From: Promethearchaeota archaeon
GTDB lineage: Archaea; Asgardarchaeota; Lokiarchaeia; Sigynarchaeales; SOKP01
NCBI GenBank assembly: GCA_019058515.1
Contig: JAHPYY010000102.1
Location: 1-26,844 of the forward strand
Reading direction: 5' to 3'
Length of the DNA: 26,844 bases
Made by a program: the position numbers and the translations under genes. The notes below the pieces were generated by a model, which was given only the letters and a program-made list of their open reading frames with translations, ran no database searches and was not told where the DNA came from. Positions 7,997 to 15,926 of this stretch are shown here, piece by piece (position 1 is the stretch's first letter; the number at the start of each line of letters is the position of its first letter).

Positions 7997-9058
7997 TTAT
8001 TTGGTTTCCTCGGAAAGTTCAGTTTCATCCAATAGATTTTGAATTAAATGTAGTTCTTCGCTGGTATTTGCTTTCCACTCCTTAAAAGGGTTAATACTAG
8101 GATTTAACATTGCCAATGTCCGTTTTCTTTCGTTTTCATCTTGGTTTAATAAAATTTCTCTTAATTTCCTTTTATACGACGACAATTTTTGGATGTTCTG
8201 CGTATATTCATTTTCTGAAATTAATATCAATCCAAAAGAGTGAATTTCTTCACCATCACTAATATATTCTTCTATATAAATAGCTTTACCATAGGGACCT
8301 GTTAATTGTATTTTATTTAGTGTTGGAATTACCTGATCCCTCTTAAATATTAATAGCGTTTCAATCATACGGTGTTCGTAGTAATCGGGTAAAATAGCAC
8401 AAATGTAGAACGAGGGAATAAACTTCTTTATTTGTAATCTAAGAGGATCGTCTTGGTCAAAAGTGAATAAGGTGGTTGTTTTTTCGTATAAATTGCCTTT
8501 TCTTTCAATTATTCCTACAACATAATACTCTAGATCTTCTGGATGTCCATAAGCTTTCCTTGCTTGGCCAAGTGTATCTTTAAGATTGATCGCCCCTCTT
8601 CTTACCTCATTCTCAAAATATTCGCCTAAATTAAATTTTATTCCTTGATTATACTCACCTACTAGTTTTCCCTGCAAAATACTCGGATGAATATAAGTTT
8701 GCATTTTTTCTTGTATAATATCGATATTCTCTGTGTAGATCGAAGCACACACAGCGCATAAATTAGTTAAGGCATTTTGAGAAAAAATTGAAGAATTGAC
8801 GACAAAGAGGGATTGGAAGAAATTACCTATTTTAGGTTTAATTGGGTCCAAGATTAAACCGCATTCAATTAATTCAAAACTCCAACTTCTCTTACTTTTA
8901 GAAGCTGCTGAGAAGAACAACGGACCAAGGAACCTAAATGCCAGAACCTTTAATTGTTCTCTATACGAAGGACTTATACAATTAAGTTCTACTAAATGAT
9001 CGTAAATAAAATTTTGTTCATCTGAAAAAAACAATCCTAATAAATGATCGCTTAACAT
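7997..9058 (-). CDS. Unknown-family protein, paralogue of the 15927-16967 product
   Basis: A 353-residue soluble protein of no family I recognise, without signal peptide or membrane helix. It aligns along its length with the protein at 15927-16967, sharing LGLFF, LKVLxFxFLGP, NSSIF, YIHPSxxQGK, LGQARK, YYxxGIIER, LFTFDxxDPLR, IPSxYIxAILPxYYE, ILISENE/ILISEND and YKxKLRxIL. The pattern suggests several alpha/beta modules with hydrophobic strands and a charged C-terminal helix. TTG at 9070 would add four residues, but the ATG at 9058 matches the paralogue's start better. It is divergent from the response regulator at 9263 across 204 nt. The sister gene has a co-transcribed partner (14872-15915); this copy does not. 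Conservation of the DDPLR and HPS blocks suggests a real function, perhaps regulatory given the neighbours, but that is only inference. Confidence 0.75.
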   Translation of the reverse strand: MLSDHLLGLFFSDEQNFIYDHLVELNCISPSYREQLKVLAFRFLGPLFFSAASKSKRSWSFELIECGLILDPIKPKIGNFFQSLFVVNSSIFSQNALTNLCAVCASIYTENIDIIQEKMQTYIHPSILQGKLVGEYNQGIKFNLGEYFENEVRRGAINLKDTLGQARKAYGHPEDLEYYVVGIIERKGNLYEKTTTLFTFDQDDPLRLQIKKFIPSFYICAILPDYYEHRMIETLLIFKRDQVIPTLNKIQLTGPYGKAIYIEEYISDGEEIHSFGLILISENEYTQNIQKLSSYKRKLREILLNQDENERKRTLAMLNPSINPFKEWKANTSEELHLIQNLLDETELSEETK

Positions 9059-9101
9059 TAAAAAGTTCAATTTAAAGTTAGGCTTACCCGCATTTATATT
9101 T

Positions 9102-9111
9102 TTATATATTC
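9102..9111 (-). promoter_or_regulatory. Possible TATA box for the 7997-9058 gene
   Basis: AATATATAAA on the minus strand, centred about 48 nt before the ATG at 9058. Initiation near 9080 would leave a leader of about 20 nt. It lies in the gap shared with the divergent response regulator. Confidence 0.4.
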
Positions 9112-9223
9112 AATTTTGATAAAACCCTAATATTGTGTTTAATTTTGCTTTCCAATAAAGTTAAAATGAGAAAGTTATATATTATCTTTGAAAAATTTTA
9201 CATATTTTCAAATAGTCTGAAAC

Positions 9224-9233
9224 GATATTTATA
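9224..9233 (+). promoter_or_regulatory. TATA box of the response regulator gene
   Basis: GATATTTATA centred about 34 nt before the ATG at 9263. This spacing puts the transcription start within about 10 nt of the start codon, as expected for a leaderless or nearly leaderless mRNA; no ribosome binding site is seen. Confidence 0.45.
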
Positions 9234-9262
9234 ATGATTCAAATAAATGCTTCGTCAGTCTG

Positions 9263-10171
9263 ATGGAAGATAATAAACTAAAACCATTGATCCTTGTTGT
9301 CGAGGACAATCCCGAATTGCTTAAATTCATCAAAATTTCTTTAGAATACCACCAATATAGAGTTGTAACTGCTAGAAACGGAACAGAGTGTCTACGAGTT
9401 ATATCCTCTATGAGTGAAGTTCCGGATTTGATTATTAGCGACATTATGATGCCAAGTATGAACGGGTACGAGTTATTTGAATCCTTATCCAACGATCCAA
9501 GGTTTTACCACATCCCATTTATTTTTCTATCAGCTTTAGCCTCTCCAGAAGATATTAGGTTTGGAAAAACGATTGGTGTTGACGATTATTTGACAAAACC
9601 TTTTGAACAAGAAGACTTAATCGCTAGTATCTCGGGTAAAATAAAAAGGAACAAAACCAATCTTTTAATTAGCCAGAAGATTGAAAATATCCTAAAAACC
9701 TACGACCAAGAACTATACACTCCAATCAGTCATGAAGAAAAGAAAAAGATTTTGTTCATTGAAGTCGTTTGGGATGACGCTGTTGGACCAAAACTAAAGA
9801 GACGATTTCCTGAGCACACTGAATTTAAATTCGGCATTGATAAGGTCGGTGAACAAATTTTTGAGTCAGCAAATAGCATTTATGGACACGATTGCAGTTT
9901 TGTTGATAATCCTGAGGGGATATTGTTAAATCTCGGTAATTTTAACATAATGTCCTACGCTTATTTCGATGCTGTGCACGATGATACCTATCGGGGGGGA
10001 GAAAAGCTTTACATGTTGGCAATTATAGCCCCAAAAATCACATACTTCCAATCTTTGCAGATTAAAGAAATTTTACAAGAGCTCTCTAATCAAATAAAGA
10101 TTCAACTTGAATGGAATATTGAATCTGCTTGGAATAAGATCACAGATTTATTAGTAGAACCAATTTCCTGA
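9263..10171 (+). CDS. Response regulator: receiver domain plus unusual C-terminal sensor-like domain
   Basis: A 302-residue soluble protein. Residues 8-125 are a complete receiver domain: acidic pair Glu14-Asp15, phospho-acceptor Asp60 in ISDIMMPSMNGYE, Ser90 in FLSA, and Lys112 in LTKPF. A charged linker leads to a second domain at about 163-300 that is neither a DNA-binding nor a known enzymatic output domain. It opens with ILFIEVVWDDAVGPKLKRRF, continues with IDKVGEQIFESANSIYG, and ends in beta strands and a long helix. A first strand ending in a WDDxxGPKL-type turn, then alternating strands and helices, recalls longin/roadblock-like modules common near Asgard small GTPases; that is inference by eye. 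No histidine kinase is adjacent; the only kinase trace is the relic at 23427-23938. It could couple phosphorelay signals to protein-protein interaction or GTPase control. Confidence 0.88.
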   Translation: MEDNKLKPLILVVEDNPELLKFIKISLEYHQYRVVTARNGTECLRVISSMSEVPDLIISDIMMPSMNGYELFESLSNDPRFYHIPFIFLSALASPEDIRFGKTIGVDDYLTKPFEQEDLIASISGKIKRNKTNLLISQKIENILKTYDQELYTPISHEEKKKILFIEVVWDDAVGPKLKRRFPEHTEFKFGIDKVGEQIFESANSIYGHDCSFVDNPEGILLNLGNFNIMSYAYFDAVHDDTYRGGEKLYMLAIIAPKITYFQSLQIKEILQELSNQIKIQLEWNIESAWNKITDLLVEPIS

Positions 10172-10306
10172 ATTTTTCCTAACATCATTTTGAAATGGAA
10201 TCTCATTTAAAGTCTATTAAATTACTAGATTCAAAATAGAATGGAATTTTGGTGATTTATTTTTCAAATTAGAGTAGAGAAGAAAAATTCGGTTACCACC
10301 ATTATA

Positions 10307-11026
10307 ATGGATAATCCTGAAATTAGAAACGCAGTAGATGGAGAGACTGCTAGAGAACTCGCAGATGCGTTCAGAGGCTTTGATGAGGATCCTAAGGCAC
10401 TAGTGGCAGTATTATGGGGTAATGGGGGTAATTTTTGTGCAGGTGCTAATCTAAAAGCTTTGGGAACTAACAAACAAAACTTGATGCAGGAACACGGAGA
10501 TGGACCAATGGGCCCTTCAAGGATGACACTATCTAAACCAGTAATAGCTGCAGTTTCAGGATACGCTGTTGCCGGAGGACTCGAACTTGCTATTTGGTGT
10601 GATTTGAGAGTGGTCGAAAAAAGCTCGGTTTTTGGAGTTTTTTGTCGTAGGTTTGGGGTTCCATTGATCGATGGTGGTACGATACGACTTCCAAGACTTA
10701 TTGGTTTGAGCAGAGCCCTCGATATGATACTCACTGGGCGTCCAGTTCACGTAAAAGAAGCGTTTGAGTGGGGTTTGGCGAACAAGGTTGTTGAAGATGG
10801 GACTTCCAGGGAAGAAGCAGAGAAATTAGCCTTGGAGATTGCGAAATTTCCTCAAACTTGTGTGAGAAACGATCGTTTATCTGCAATATCCCAATTTGGG
10901 TTAAGTATAGCAGAGGCACTAAAAATTGAATTTGATTTCGGCGTAAAAACTTTAGAATCAGGAGAGTACTTAATGGGTGGCCAAGAATTTACCAAAGGAA
11001 AAGGCAAACACGGAAATTTCTCCTAG
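10307..11026 (+). CDS. Enoyl-CoA hydratase/isomerase (crotonase) family protein
   Basis: A 239-residue crotonase-fold protein acting on an acyl-CoA. The oxyanion-hole segments are intact: GNFCAGANLKAL at about 44-55 and SGYAVAGGLELAIWCDLRV at about 84-102, the latter holding the first catalytic Glu of hydratases. The second Glu found in true enoyl-CoA hydratases is replaced in FCRRFGVPLIDGGTIRLPRL, the form seen in a large uncharacterised EchA-like subgroup, so the exact reaction is unsure. Codons before the ATG still read as family sequence (NSVTTII before MDNPEIRNAVDG) back to a stop near 10253, yet contain no ATG, GTG or TTG. The protein therefore begins inside the first strand, uses a rare ATT, or has lost its real start. 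It leads a rightward cluster with the YjbQ, acyl-CoA synthetase and amidohydrolase genes. Confidence 0.88.
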   Translation: MDNPEIRNAVDGETARELADAFRGFDEDPKALVAVLWGNGGNFCAGANLKALGTNKQNLMQEHGDGPMGPSRMTLSKPVIAAVSGYAVAGGLELAIWCDLRVVEKSSVFGVFCRRFGVPLIDGGTIRLPRLIGLSRALDMILTGRPVHVKEAFEWGLANKVVEDGTSREEAEKLALEIAKFPQTCVRNDRLSAISQFGLSIAEALKIEFDFGVKTLESGEYLMGGQEFTKGKGKHGNFS

Positions 11027-11099
11027 CTATATTTGATTTAATTATTGATTTTTAATGGGCAAAAAAGATAAATTTGTTTATGATCTCATTTTTGCAATA

Positions 11100-11513
11100 A
11101 TGACTATCTTATTTGAAACAATTTCCGTACAAACTCCGAAAAGAGAAATCCTTGTAGATATCACATCAGAAGTTAGAAACCTCGCCAAAAATTCAAATAT
11201 TAAAGAGGGAATTTGTAGAGTATATGTTCCCCATACAACTGCAGGAATAACTATTAACGAAAACGCCGATCCCGCGGTAAAAGATGACATTATTGCGTTT
11301 TTGCACCACTTGGTTCCGGTCAAGTTTAAATTTAAGCATTTAGAAGGTAATTCAGATTCGCATATCAAAGCGTCATTAACCGGATCAAGTATTTATCTTA
11401 TGATTCACAATAAAAAACTCATATTAGGAACTTGGCAAGGAATCTTTTTAGCAGAATTCGATGGACCGAGATCTCGAAAGGTTTTTATCCAGATTGAAGG
11501 CATTACCTCCTAA
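11100..11513 (+). CDS. YjbQ/UPF0047 family protein
   Basis: A 137-residue soluble protein of the YjbQ/UPF0047 family, a trimeric metal-binding fold widespread in bacteria and archaea; some members show weak thiamine-phosphate synthase activity in vitro, but the cellular role is unsettled. The signature is complete: HTTAGITINENADPAVKDD with the metal-binding His, then HLEGNSDSHIKASLTGSS, and LGTWQGIFLAEFDGPRSRKV. An in-frame ATG at 11055 would add 15 residues, but the start at 11100 (MTILFETISVQTPKREI) gives the usual family length and opening strand. Neither ATG has a clear ribosome binding site. It lies 73 nt after the crotonase gene in the same direction. Nothing shows that it takes part in acyl-CoA metabolism. 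The family call is very sure. Confidence 0.93.
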   Translation: MTILFETISVQTPKREILVDITSEVRNLAKNSNIKEGICRVYVPHTTAGITINENADPAVKDDIIAFLHHLVPVKFKFKHLEGNSDSHIKASLTGSSIYLMIHNKKLILGTWQGIFLAEFDGPRSRKVFIQIEGITS

Positions 11514-11658
11514 TTAGGATTATATAACGGAAAAACTTCTTTAAAAAGCTGTGTTGATCCGATTTTACTCAACTTAATTTACTTAGTTAAGTTAAAGTTG
11601 TAGGTTTAATTAGTTACGATAGTTATTACTCGAAGAATTATATTTTAATCTTCATACT

Positions 11659-13149
11659 ATGAATTCTCACTTCCTAAACGATTTAATTAATCCTAAAAGC
11701 GTTGTGTTTTACGGAGCAAATAATGAAGGAGCATCTTTGGCTAGCATACAACTTATGAATCTTATTAGTTCGGGATTCGAGGGTAATATTTATCCAATTC
11801 ATTTAAAGCAAGGATCCATAATAGGTTTTAAAGCCTACAAGACAATAGCAGAAGTACCTGAGATTCCCGATTTAGTAGTTGTCGCTTTACCTCCTAAGGT
11901 AATTCCCGGAGTTTTGAAAGAATGTGGCGATAAAGGAGTTAGATTTTTAGTGGTGGTATCGGGTGGTTTCAGAGAATTAGATGGGGATCGCAAGAACGCT
12001 TACACGGAACAATTGGTAGAAATAGCAAATAAGTATAATATGCGATTTATCGGTCCAAACTGCTTAGGCTTCTATAATGGTTGGTTTAACAGAGAAAAAG
12101 AGGATCAACGAGTCAACATGCTAATATGGGGTAATTTAAAGTTAAATAAATTCTCGATCGCCTCTCAGAGTGGAACTTTATCAAGTCACATTTGGTTTGA
12201 TTCAAAGAATTTAGACTTAGGCTTAGGAAAATCGTTGTCTGTGGGAAACGAAGCTAATATAGATGTGGTAGATTGTCTAGAATATTACAAGGATGATCCT
12301 GAAACAGAAGTAATTGGGTTATATGTTGAGGAAATTAAACGAGCAAGGCAGTTCCGGAAGTTAGCTAAAGAAATCACTCCAAATAAACCAATTATTGCTA
12401 TTTATGTGGGAGGTACTCAAGCGGGAAATAGAGCTTTAAAGAGCCATACGGGATCTTTAGCAGGAAATCATAAACTTTATGAAGCGTTATTTAAAGAGGT
12501 AGGGATTATTCGTACGCAGCATGTTCAAACTTTTTTAGATGTTGCGTGGTTTTTAACAAGTCAAATTCTACCTAAAGGAAATAGAGTAGGGATAATTACC
12601 AATTCTGGTGGTCCAGGAGCAATGATCGCGAGCAACACCGAAAGACAATGTCTAACTATTCCTGAATTTTCTCCTAGTCTTCAATCATCTCTAATGGAGT
12701 TACTACCAAAAACGGCAAGCGCCAAAAATCCGATTGATGTAACCTTTGACATGAATTTACCTTTATATTACATTGAACTACCTGAGCTTTTAATGAAATC
12801 TGGGGAAATCGATGTGATAATACAGTATGGGGTATTTGGATTTAAGGATGTGCTCGATAACTTTTTAAAAATCGATAAAATAGCAAAGAATGTTTCGTTT
12901 GGACCTCAAGACGACTCTAAAAGCGACTATTTGGTGAGTAAATTGGTAAAACCCGTCCTTGAAAGTTCGAGAAAGTATCAGATACCCATTATTCACATTA
13001 GTCCTCAACCTTACGACAGCCCATGGTCTCTGCGATTGAGAAAAAACGGTGCAATGCTTTTCAAACTCTGGGATCGCCCAGTAAACTGTGTTGCAAAAGT
13101 TGTGGAATACTCCTCTTACTTAAATAAAATAAAACTTAATAAGATATAA
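11659..13149 (+). CDS. ADP-forming acyl-CoA synthetase, alpha subunit
   Basis: A 496-residue enzyme subunit that converts an acyl-CoA, ADP and phosphate to acid, ATP and CoA, the archaeal route for substrate-level phosphorylation. Residues 8-140 form the CoA-binding Rossmann domain (SVVFYGANNEGAS at 14-26, IGPNCLGFYNG at 131-141). The succinyl-CoA-synthetase-like domains follow, with ASQSGTLSS near 168-176 and the phospho-histidine loop KSHTGSLAG (His263). ITNSGGPGAM and ASAKNPIDVT are also typical. The ATP-grasp beta domain found in fused versions is absent, and no beta-subunit gene lies in the window, so the partner must be encoded elsewhere. It starts at an ATG; the amidohydrolase gene follows by 16 nt, so the two are probably co-transcribed. 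The acyl group used is unknown. Confidence 0.92.
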   Translation: MNSHFLNDLINPKSVVFYGANNEGASLASIQLMNLISSGFEGNIYPIHLKQGSIIGFKAYKTIAEVPEIPDLVVVALPPKVIPGVLKECGDKGVRFLVVVSGGFRELDGDRKNAYTEQLVEIANKYNMRFIGPNCLGFYNGWFNREKEDQRVNMLIWGNLKLNKFSIASQSGTLSSHIWFDSKNLDLGLGKSLSVGNEANIDVVDCLEYYKDDPETEVIGLYVEEIKRARQFRKLAKEITPNKPIIAIYVGGTQAGNRALKSHTGSLAGNHKLYEALFKEVGIIRTQHVQTFLDVAWFLTSQILPKGNRVGIITNSGGPGAMIASNTERQCLTIPEFSPSLQSSLMELLPKTASAKNPIDVTFDMNLPLYYIELPELLMKSGEIDVIIQYGVFGFKDVLDNFLKIDKIAKNVSFGPQDDSKSDYLVSKLVKPVLESSRKYQIPIIHISPQPYDSPWSLRLRKNGAMLFKLWDRPVNCVAKVVEYSSYLNKIKLNKI

Positions 13150-13165
13150 ACCAGAGGGAAAAGAA

Positions 13166-14032
13166 ATGAATCTAGAAATTGCTGACTTTGATGTGTTCGA
13201 TGCTCATTTGCATACTTATGGCACTTTTTTGAAAACCGAGAAAGACTTAATCAGTTATATGGATAAGTACAACGTAAAGAAGGCGATATTGACAACAATT
13301 AATCGTAAAGGTACCGCAAAAAGCTTCATTAGAACGACTAATTCTCCTGAAACTGACGATAAGGGGAAAATGGAACACGCTCTAGAAAATATGAGAAAAA
13401 TGGCTCAAAGTGGACAGCTTCCCCACGATGATGTCAATGAAATAGCAAATAACGCACCAAAACGGTTCTACAAGTTTTTTTGGTTTAATCCAAATTTTAA
13501 TCCCGAAGAGGAGGATGGATACAAAATCCTTGAAAATCATTTTGTACAAAGGTTTTGCGGAGTAAAAATTCATTCTGCGTTTCATTTCGTTAAAATTCCT
13601 AAAGACATAATCAAATTGTGCGAATTTTTACAAGATTTTGACGAAAGATTCGTATTATTCATACATTCAACTCCCAAATACTGGTTATTCAGTGGAATTT
13701 CTGGAATGGACATTGCAAAACTAGCAAAAAAATTTCCAAAATTGCGCATTATTGTAGGACACGCCGCCTATTCAATGGAATACGGTTTTGAGACGGGAAT
13801 AGTACTGAAGAGTTACAATAATGTTTTCTTTGAAACCTCATGTTGTCCAGCTTTAGGTATTTTCAATTTAGTAAAAACTGTTGGCCACGAGCGAATTTTA
13901 TTCGGATCAGACGCCCCTGTTACCTCAACATTGGAAATTGAATTATTAAAGATCCTAAGTTTACCAATAAATCGAGCCCAAAAGCAAGATATTCTGTATA
14001 ACAACACCTCGCAACTTTTAGGAGGATTGTAG
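13166..14032 (+). CDS. Amidohydrolase-2 (COG2159-like) TIM-barrel hydrolase or decarboxylase
   Basis: A 288-residue metal-dependent TIM-barrel protein. The metal ligands of the amidohydrolase-2 group are visible: DAHLH with His14 and His16 at the end of strand 1, His167 in LFIHSTP, His199 in VGHAAY, and Asp249 in the closing FGSDAP loop. CGVKIHS near 131-137 is the usual middle strand. Members hydrolyse or decarboxylate diverse small acids, so the substrate cannot be named. An insertion of about 50 mostly charged residues after strand 2 (about 49-100) is longer than in the shortest members. A ribosome binding site (AGAGGGA) lies about 7 nt before the ATG. The gene follows the acyl-CoA synthetase subunit by 16 nt, so it may prepare the acid handled by that enzyme; that link is inference. 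Confidence 0.88.
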   Translation: MNLEIADFDVFDAHLHTYGTFLKTEKDLISYMDKYNVKKAILTTINRKGTAKSFIRTTNSPETDDKGKMEHALENMRKMAQSGQLPHDDVNEIANNAPKRFYKFFWFNPNFNPEEEDGYKILENHFVQRFCGVKIHSAFHFVKIPKDIIKLCEFLQDFDERFVLFIHSTPKYWLFSGISGMDIAKLAKKFPKLRIIVGHAAYSMEYGFETGIVLKSYNNVFFETSCCPALGIFNLVKTVGHERILFGSDAPVTSTLEIELLKILSLPINRAQKQDILYNNTSQLLGGL

Positions 14033-14148
14033 ACTTTAATGCTTGTATCTACTTAGTATAAAAAGTATCTATTAAATATCCAGACCGATATATTCTCTAC
14101 ATATTAACCCATTAATTACCTACAGCATTGTTTTAAATATCTATTTTC

Positions 14149-14159
14149 ATTACTTCAAG
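14149..14159 (+). repeat. Direct repeat copy 1 (ATTACTTCAAG)
   Basis: First of two exact 11-bp copies, 101 bp apart, upstream of the HEAT-like gene. This copy overlaps TACTTCAAGTA, a palindrome around a central C, and is followed by another AAGTA/TACTT half-site pair. Confidence 0.5.
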
Positions 14160-14240
14160 TAAGTACTTATTTCTAATTTAATAATATTTCGGTTTTAATA
14201 ACAAATAATTTAAAAAAATAATCTATTTTTTTAAATAGAG

Positions 14241-14256
14241 AAGTAAATAATTACTT
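14241..14256 (+). promoter_or_regulatory. Inverted repeat AAGTAA-ATAA-TTACTT, operator-like
   Basis: A perfect 6-bp inverted repeat around a 4-bp spacer, ending two bases before the ribosome binding site of the gene at 14269. A protein bound here, or the RNA hairpin, could block translation or transcription. Half-sites of the same type occur about 90 bp upstream. Confidence 0.4.
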
Positions 14257-14260
14257 CAAG
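14250..14260 (+). repeat. Direct repeat copy 2 (ATTACTTCAAG)
   Basis: Second exact copy of the 11-bp repeat at 14149-14159. It overlaps both the right arm of the inverted repeat at 14241-14256 and the start of the ribosome binding site. Confidence 0.5.
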
Positions 14261-14263
14261 GGA
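14258..14263 (+). promoter_or_regulatory. Ribosome binding site deciding a TTG start
   Basis: AAGGGA ends 5 nt before the TTG at 14269 and supports this unusual start; no ATG is available near it in frame. Confidence 0.6.
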
Positions 14264-14268
14264 TAAAT

Positions 14269-14826
14269 TTGAATTCCTCTAAAGAAAATACGGCAGAAGA
14301 AGAACTTGATGATTTAAACTGGGCAGTAATTGAAGTATCCAAAGTAGACGACAAAATTATTAAGCAACTTATTAATTATCTGCTCTCGGATATCTCTGAA
14401 GATTTTTTCATCTCTTTTGAAAGCATATTAAAAGTTGGTAAAAAAGTAAGGAGATTTATAAAAGCTACGCTCAAAAAGAATGAAAATTTATCAAGATTTA
14501 GAATAGGTCTTCTCAATTTTATTATCGATTTCTATAACAACCATTATCAAAACTATTATCGCTTGCTCCAATTATATAATCCCGATTTTATTATTAGAGC
14601 TAAAGCTGTTATGAGCATCGATCAAAATTCCGAGTTGAGATATTTATATTTTCTTCTTCCGCTACTAAAAGAAGATCCCGATGATTCCGTAAGATGGGCG
14701 ATATTGAAAATGCTGATTTCCCATGAATTAGTTAATAAGCCAAAGGTAAAGAAAGTATTAAACAAGTGCCTAAAGACTGAACAAAACGAGATTATTAGAA
14801 GTAAAATTACCCATATCTTAAAATAG
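14269..14826 (+). CDS. HEAT-like helical repeat protein, unknown role
   Basis: A 185-residue all-helical soluble protein starting at a TTG supported by a ribosome binding site. The first 20 residues are acidic (EEELDDL). From about residue 35 the chain reads as consecutive amphipathic helix pairs. The last two resemble HEAT/PBS-lyase repeats: LLPLLKEDPDDSVRWAILKM with the conserved Asp-Val-Arg turn, then LNKCLKTEQNEIIRSKITHI with a matching Ile-Arg turn. Such repeats usually form a curved protein-binding scaffold. No catalytic motif is present. It is convergent with the operon of unknown proteins at 14872-16967, with only 45 nt between the stops. Its upstream region carries the repeats described separately. 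A scaffold role is inference; the fold call is fairly sure for the C-terminal part only. Confidence 0.7.
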   Translation: MNSSKENTAEEELDDLNWAVIEVSKVDDKIIKQLINYLLSDISEDFFISFESILKVGKKVRRFIKATLKKNENLSRFRIGLLNFIIDFYNNHYQNYYRLLQLYNPDFIIRAKAVMSIDQNSELRYLYFLLPLLKEDPDDSVRWAILKMLISHELVNKPKVKKVLNKCLKTEQNEIIRSKITHILK

Positions 14827-14871
14827 AGAGTATTTTCATGTTTTTTTCGCAAATCTCATAACAATCGCTAA

Positions 14872-15915
14872 TTACTGAAGCTTTTTAAGATTTAGGAGAA
14901 ATCTAGTTAATAAATTCGAAAGTATGGGAAGTAAATCGTTTTTCCAGGCGATACCATCTAATTTTTTAGAGGAATTCTCCTCGTTAAATTCGTATAATTC
15001 GTCTGTTATCATTTTACTCAATTTTTCCACTGTATAATGTTGCTTCACATCATTAGGACAAGCGTAATTAATATCTTCGGAAAGTCGCCGTACTAATAGT
15101 TCAATAAAATCGTTATGACTATACAACACTCCAAATTCAAAATAAGACGACAAAAATTGACCAATAGCTCTTTCTACTTCTCTTGGTGAAAATTCGTCCT
15201 TACTTATTTTGAAAGCTTTAACTAGGTTTATCAACTGCAAACCCTTAAACTCTTTTTTTTCTAGTTTCTTATTGTTGTCTTCTTTAATCAAAGCTTTCAT
15301 CTTTGATTCTTTTCCTTTACTTATAGATAACGATTCTACAAGTGCCTCGTAATCGTTTTTAATAATTGGACCTACTCCTGCTCTGATGGTTATAATGTTA
15401 GTGTTTATTCTCTCCTCATTTTGATATAGCGTAGGCACTATCAACTTATGTTTTTTGAGTATAGATGTAAAACTCACTTTTTGGGTAGTTCCCCCTGTAT
15501 TGAAAAAAACTTCGTACAATGTACTAATTTCGTGTTCTTGTGTATCCTCTATAAATAATCTGCGAATATAATTGTCGTACGGAAGAAAGAAGTAAAATAT
15601 ACAATCATCAATTGCAGAATTATAATTTGTAAATTGGGTTATTGACAAATGCCTTTTGTATTCTAAGTGAATTTCGTTTGCCCGAATCCATTCGAAGGCG
15701 AATTCAACGATAGTTTTTTCTTCCCTTAATTTGTCTTCGTAATACGAAAGTACGCTCTCGATATTAAATAGCGAACCAATCGACTGGTTTTCTAAGAACT
15801 TTCTCACTAATTGGATTTGGTTTAACGAACTGAATTGTTTTTTGATTCTCTCGAGATATTGTAATAACCGTTTTTCATCGAGTTTGAACTGTTTATTGAA
15901 TTCTACTATCTGCAT
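14872..15915 (-). CDS. Unknown protein, operon partner of the 15927-16967 product
   Basis: A 347-residue soluble protein that I do not recognise. The first 90 residues are mainly helical and rich in Lys and Glu. A middle part (about 90-185) looks like alternating strands and helices (IDDCIFYFFLPYDNYIRRLF, ISTLYEVFFNTGG, NIITIRAGVGPII). A lysine-rich linker lies around 205-222, and the last 125 residues are helical again with a basic, leucine-rich end. There is no signal peptide, membrane helix, nucleotide-binding loop or metal-binding cluster. It begins 11 nt after the stop of the upstream gene, so the two are surely co-transcribed and probably work together. The other copy of the upstream gene family, at 7997-9058, has no such partner next to it. 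A structure prediction would be the most useful next evidence. Confidence 0.75.
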   Translation of the reverse strand: MQIVEFNKQFKLDEKRLLQYLERIKKQFSSLNQIQLVRKFLENQSIGSLFNIESVLSYYEDKLREEKTIVEFAFEWIRANEIHLEYKRHLSITQFTNYNSAIDDCIFYFFLPYDNYIRRLFIEDTQEHEISTLYEVFFNTGGTTQKVSFTSILKKHKLIVPTLYQNEERINTNIITIRAGVGPIIKNDYEALVESLSISKGKESKMKALIKEDNNKKLEKKEFKGLQLINLVKAFKISKDEFSPREVERAIGQFLSSYFEFGVLYSHNDFIELLVRRLSEDINYACPNDVKQHYTVEKLSKMITDELYEFNEENSSKKLDGIAWKNDLLPILSNLLTRFLLNLKKLQ

Positions 15916-15926
15916 AATTTTTTAGT

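Noticed and set aside
10264..10734. A proline- and serine-rich frame on the minus strand opposite the crotonase gene
   Set aside because: It is the antisense shadow of a strongly conserved gene and has no recognisable domain.
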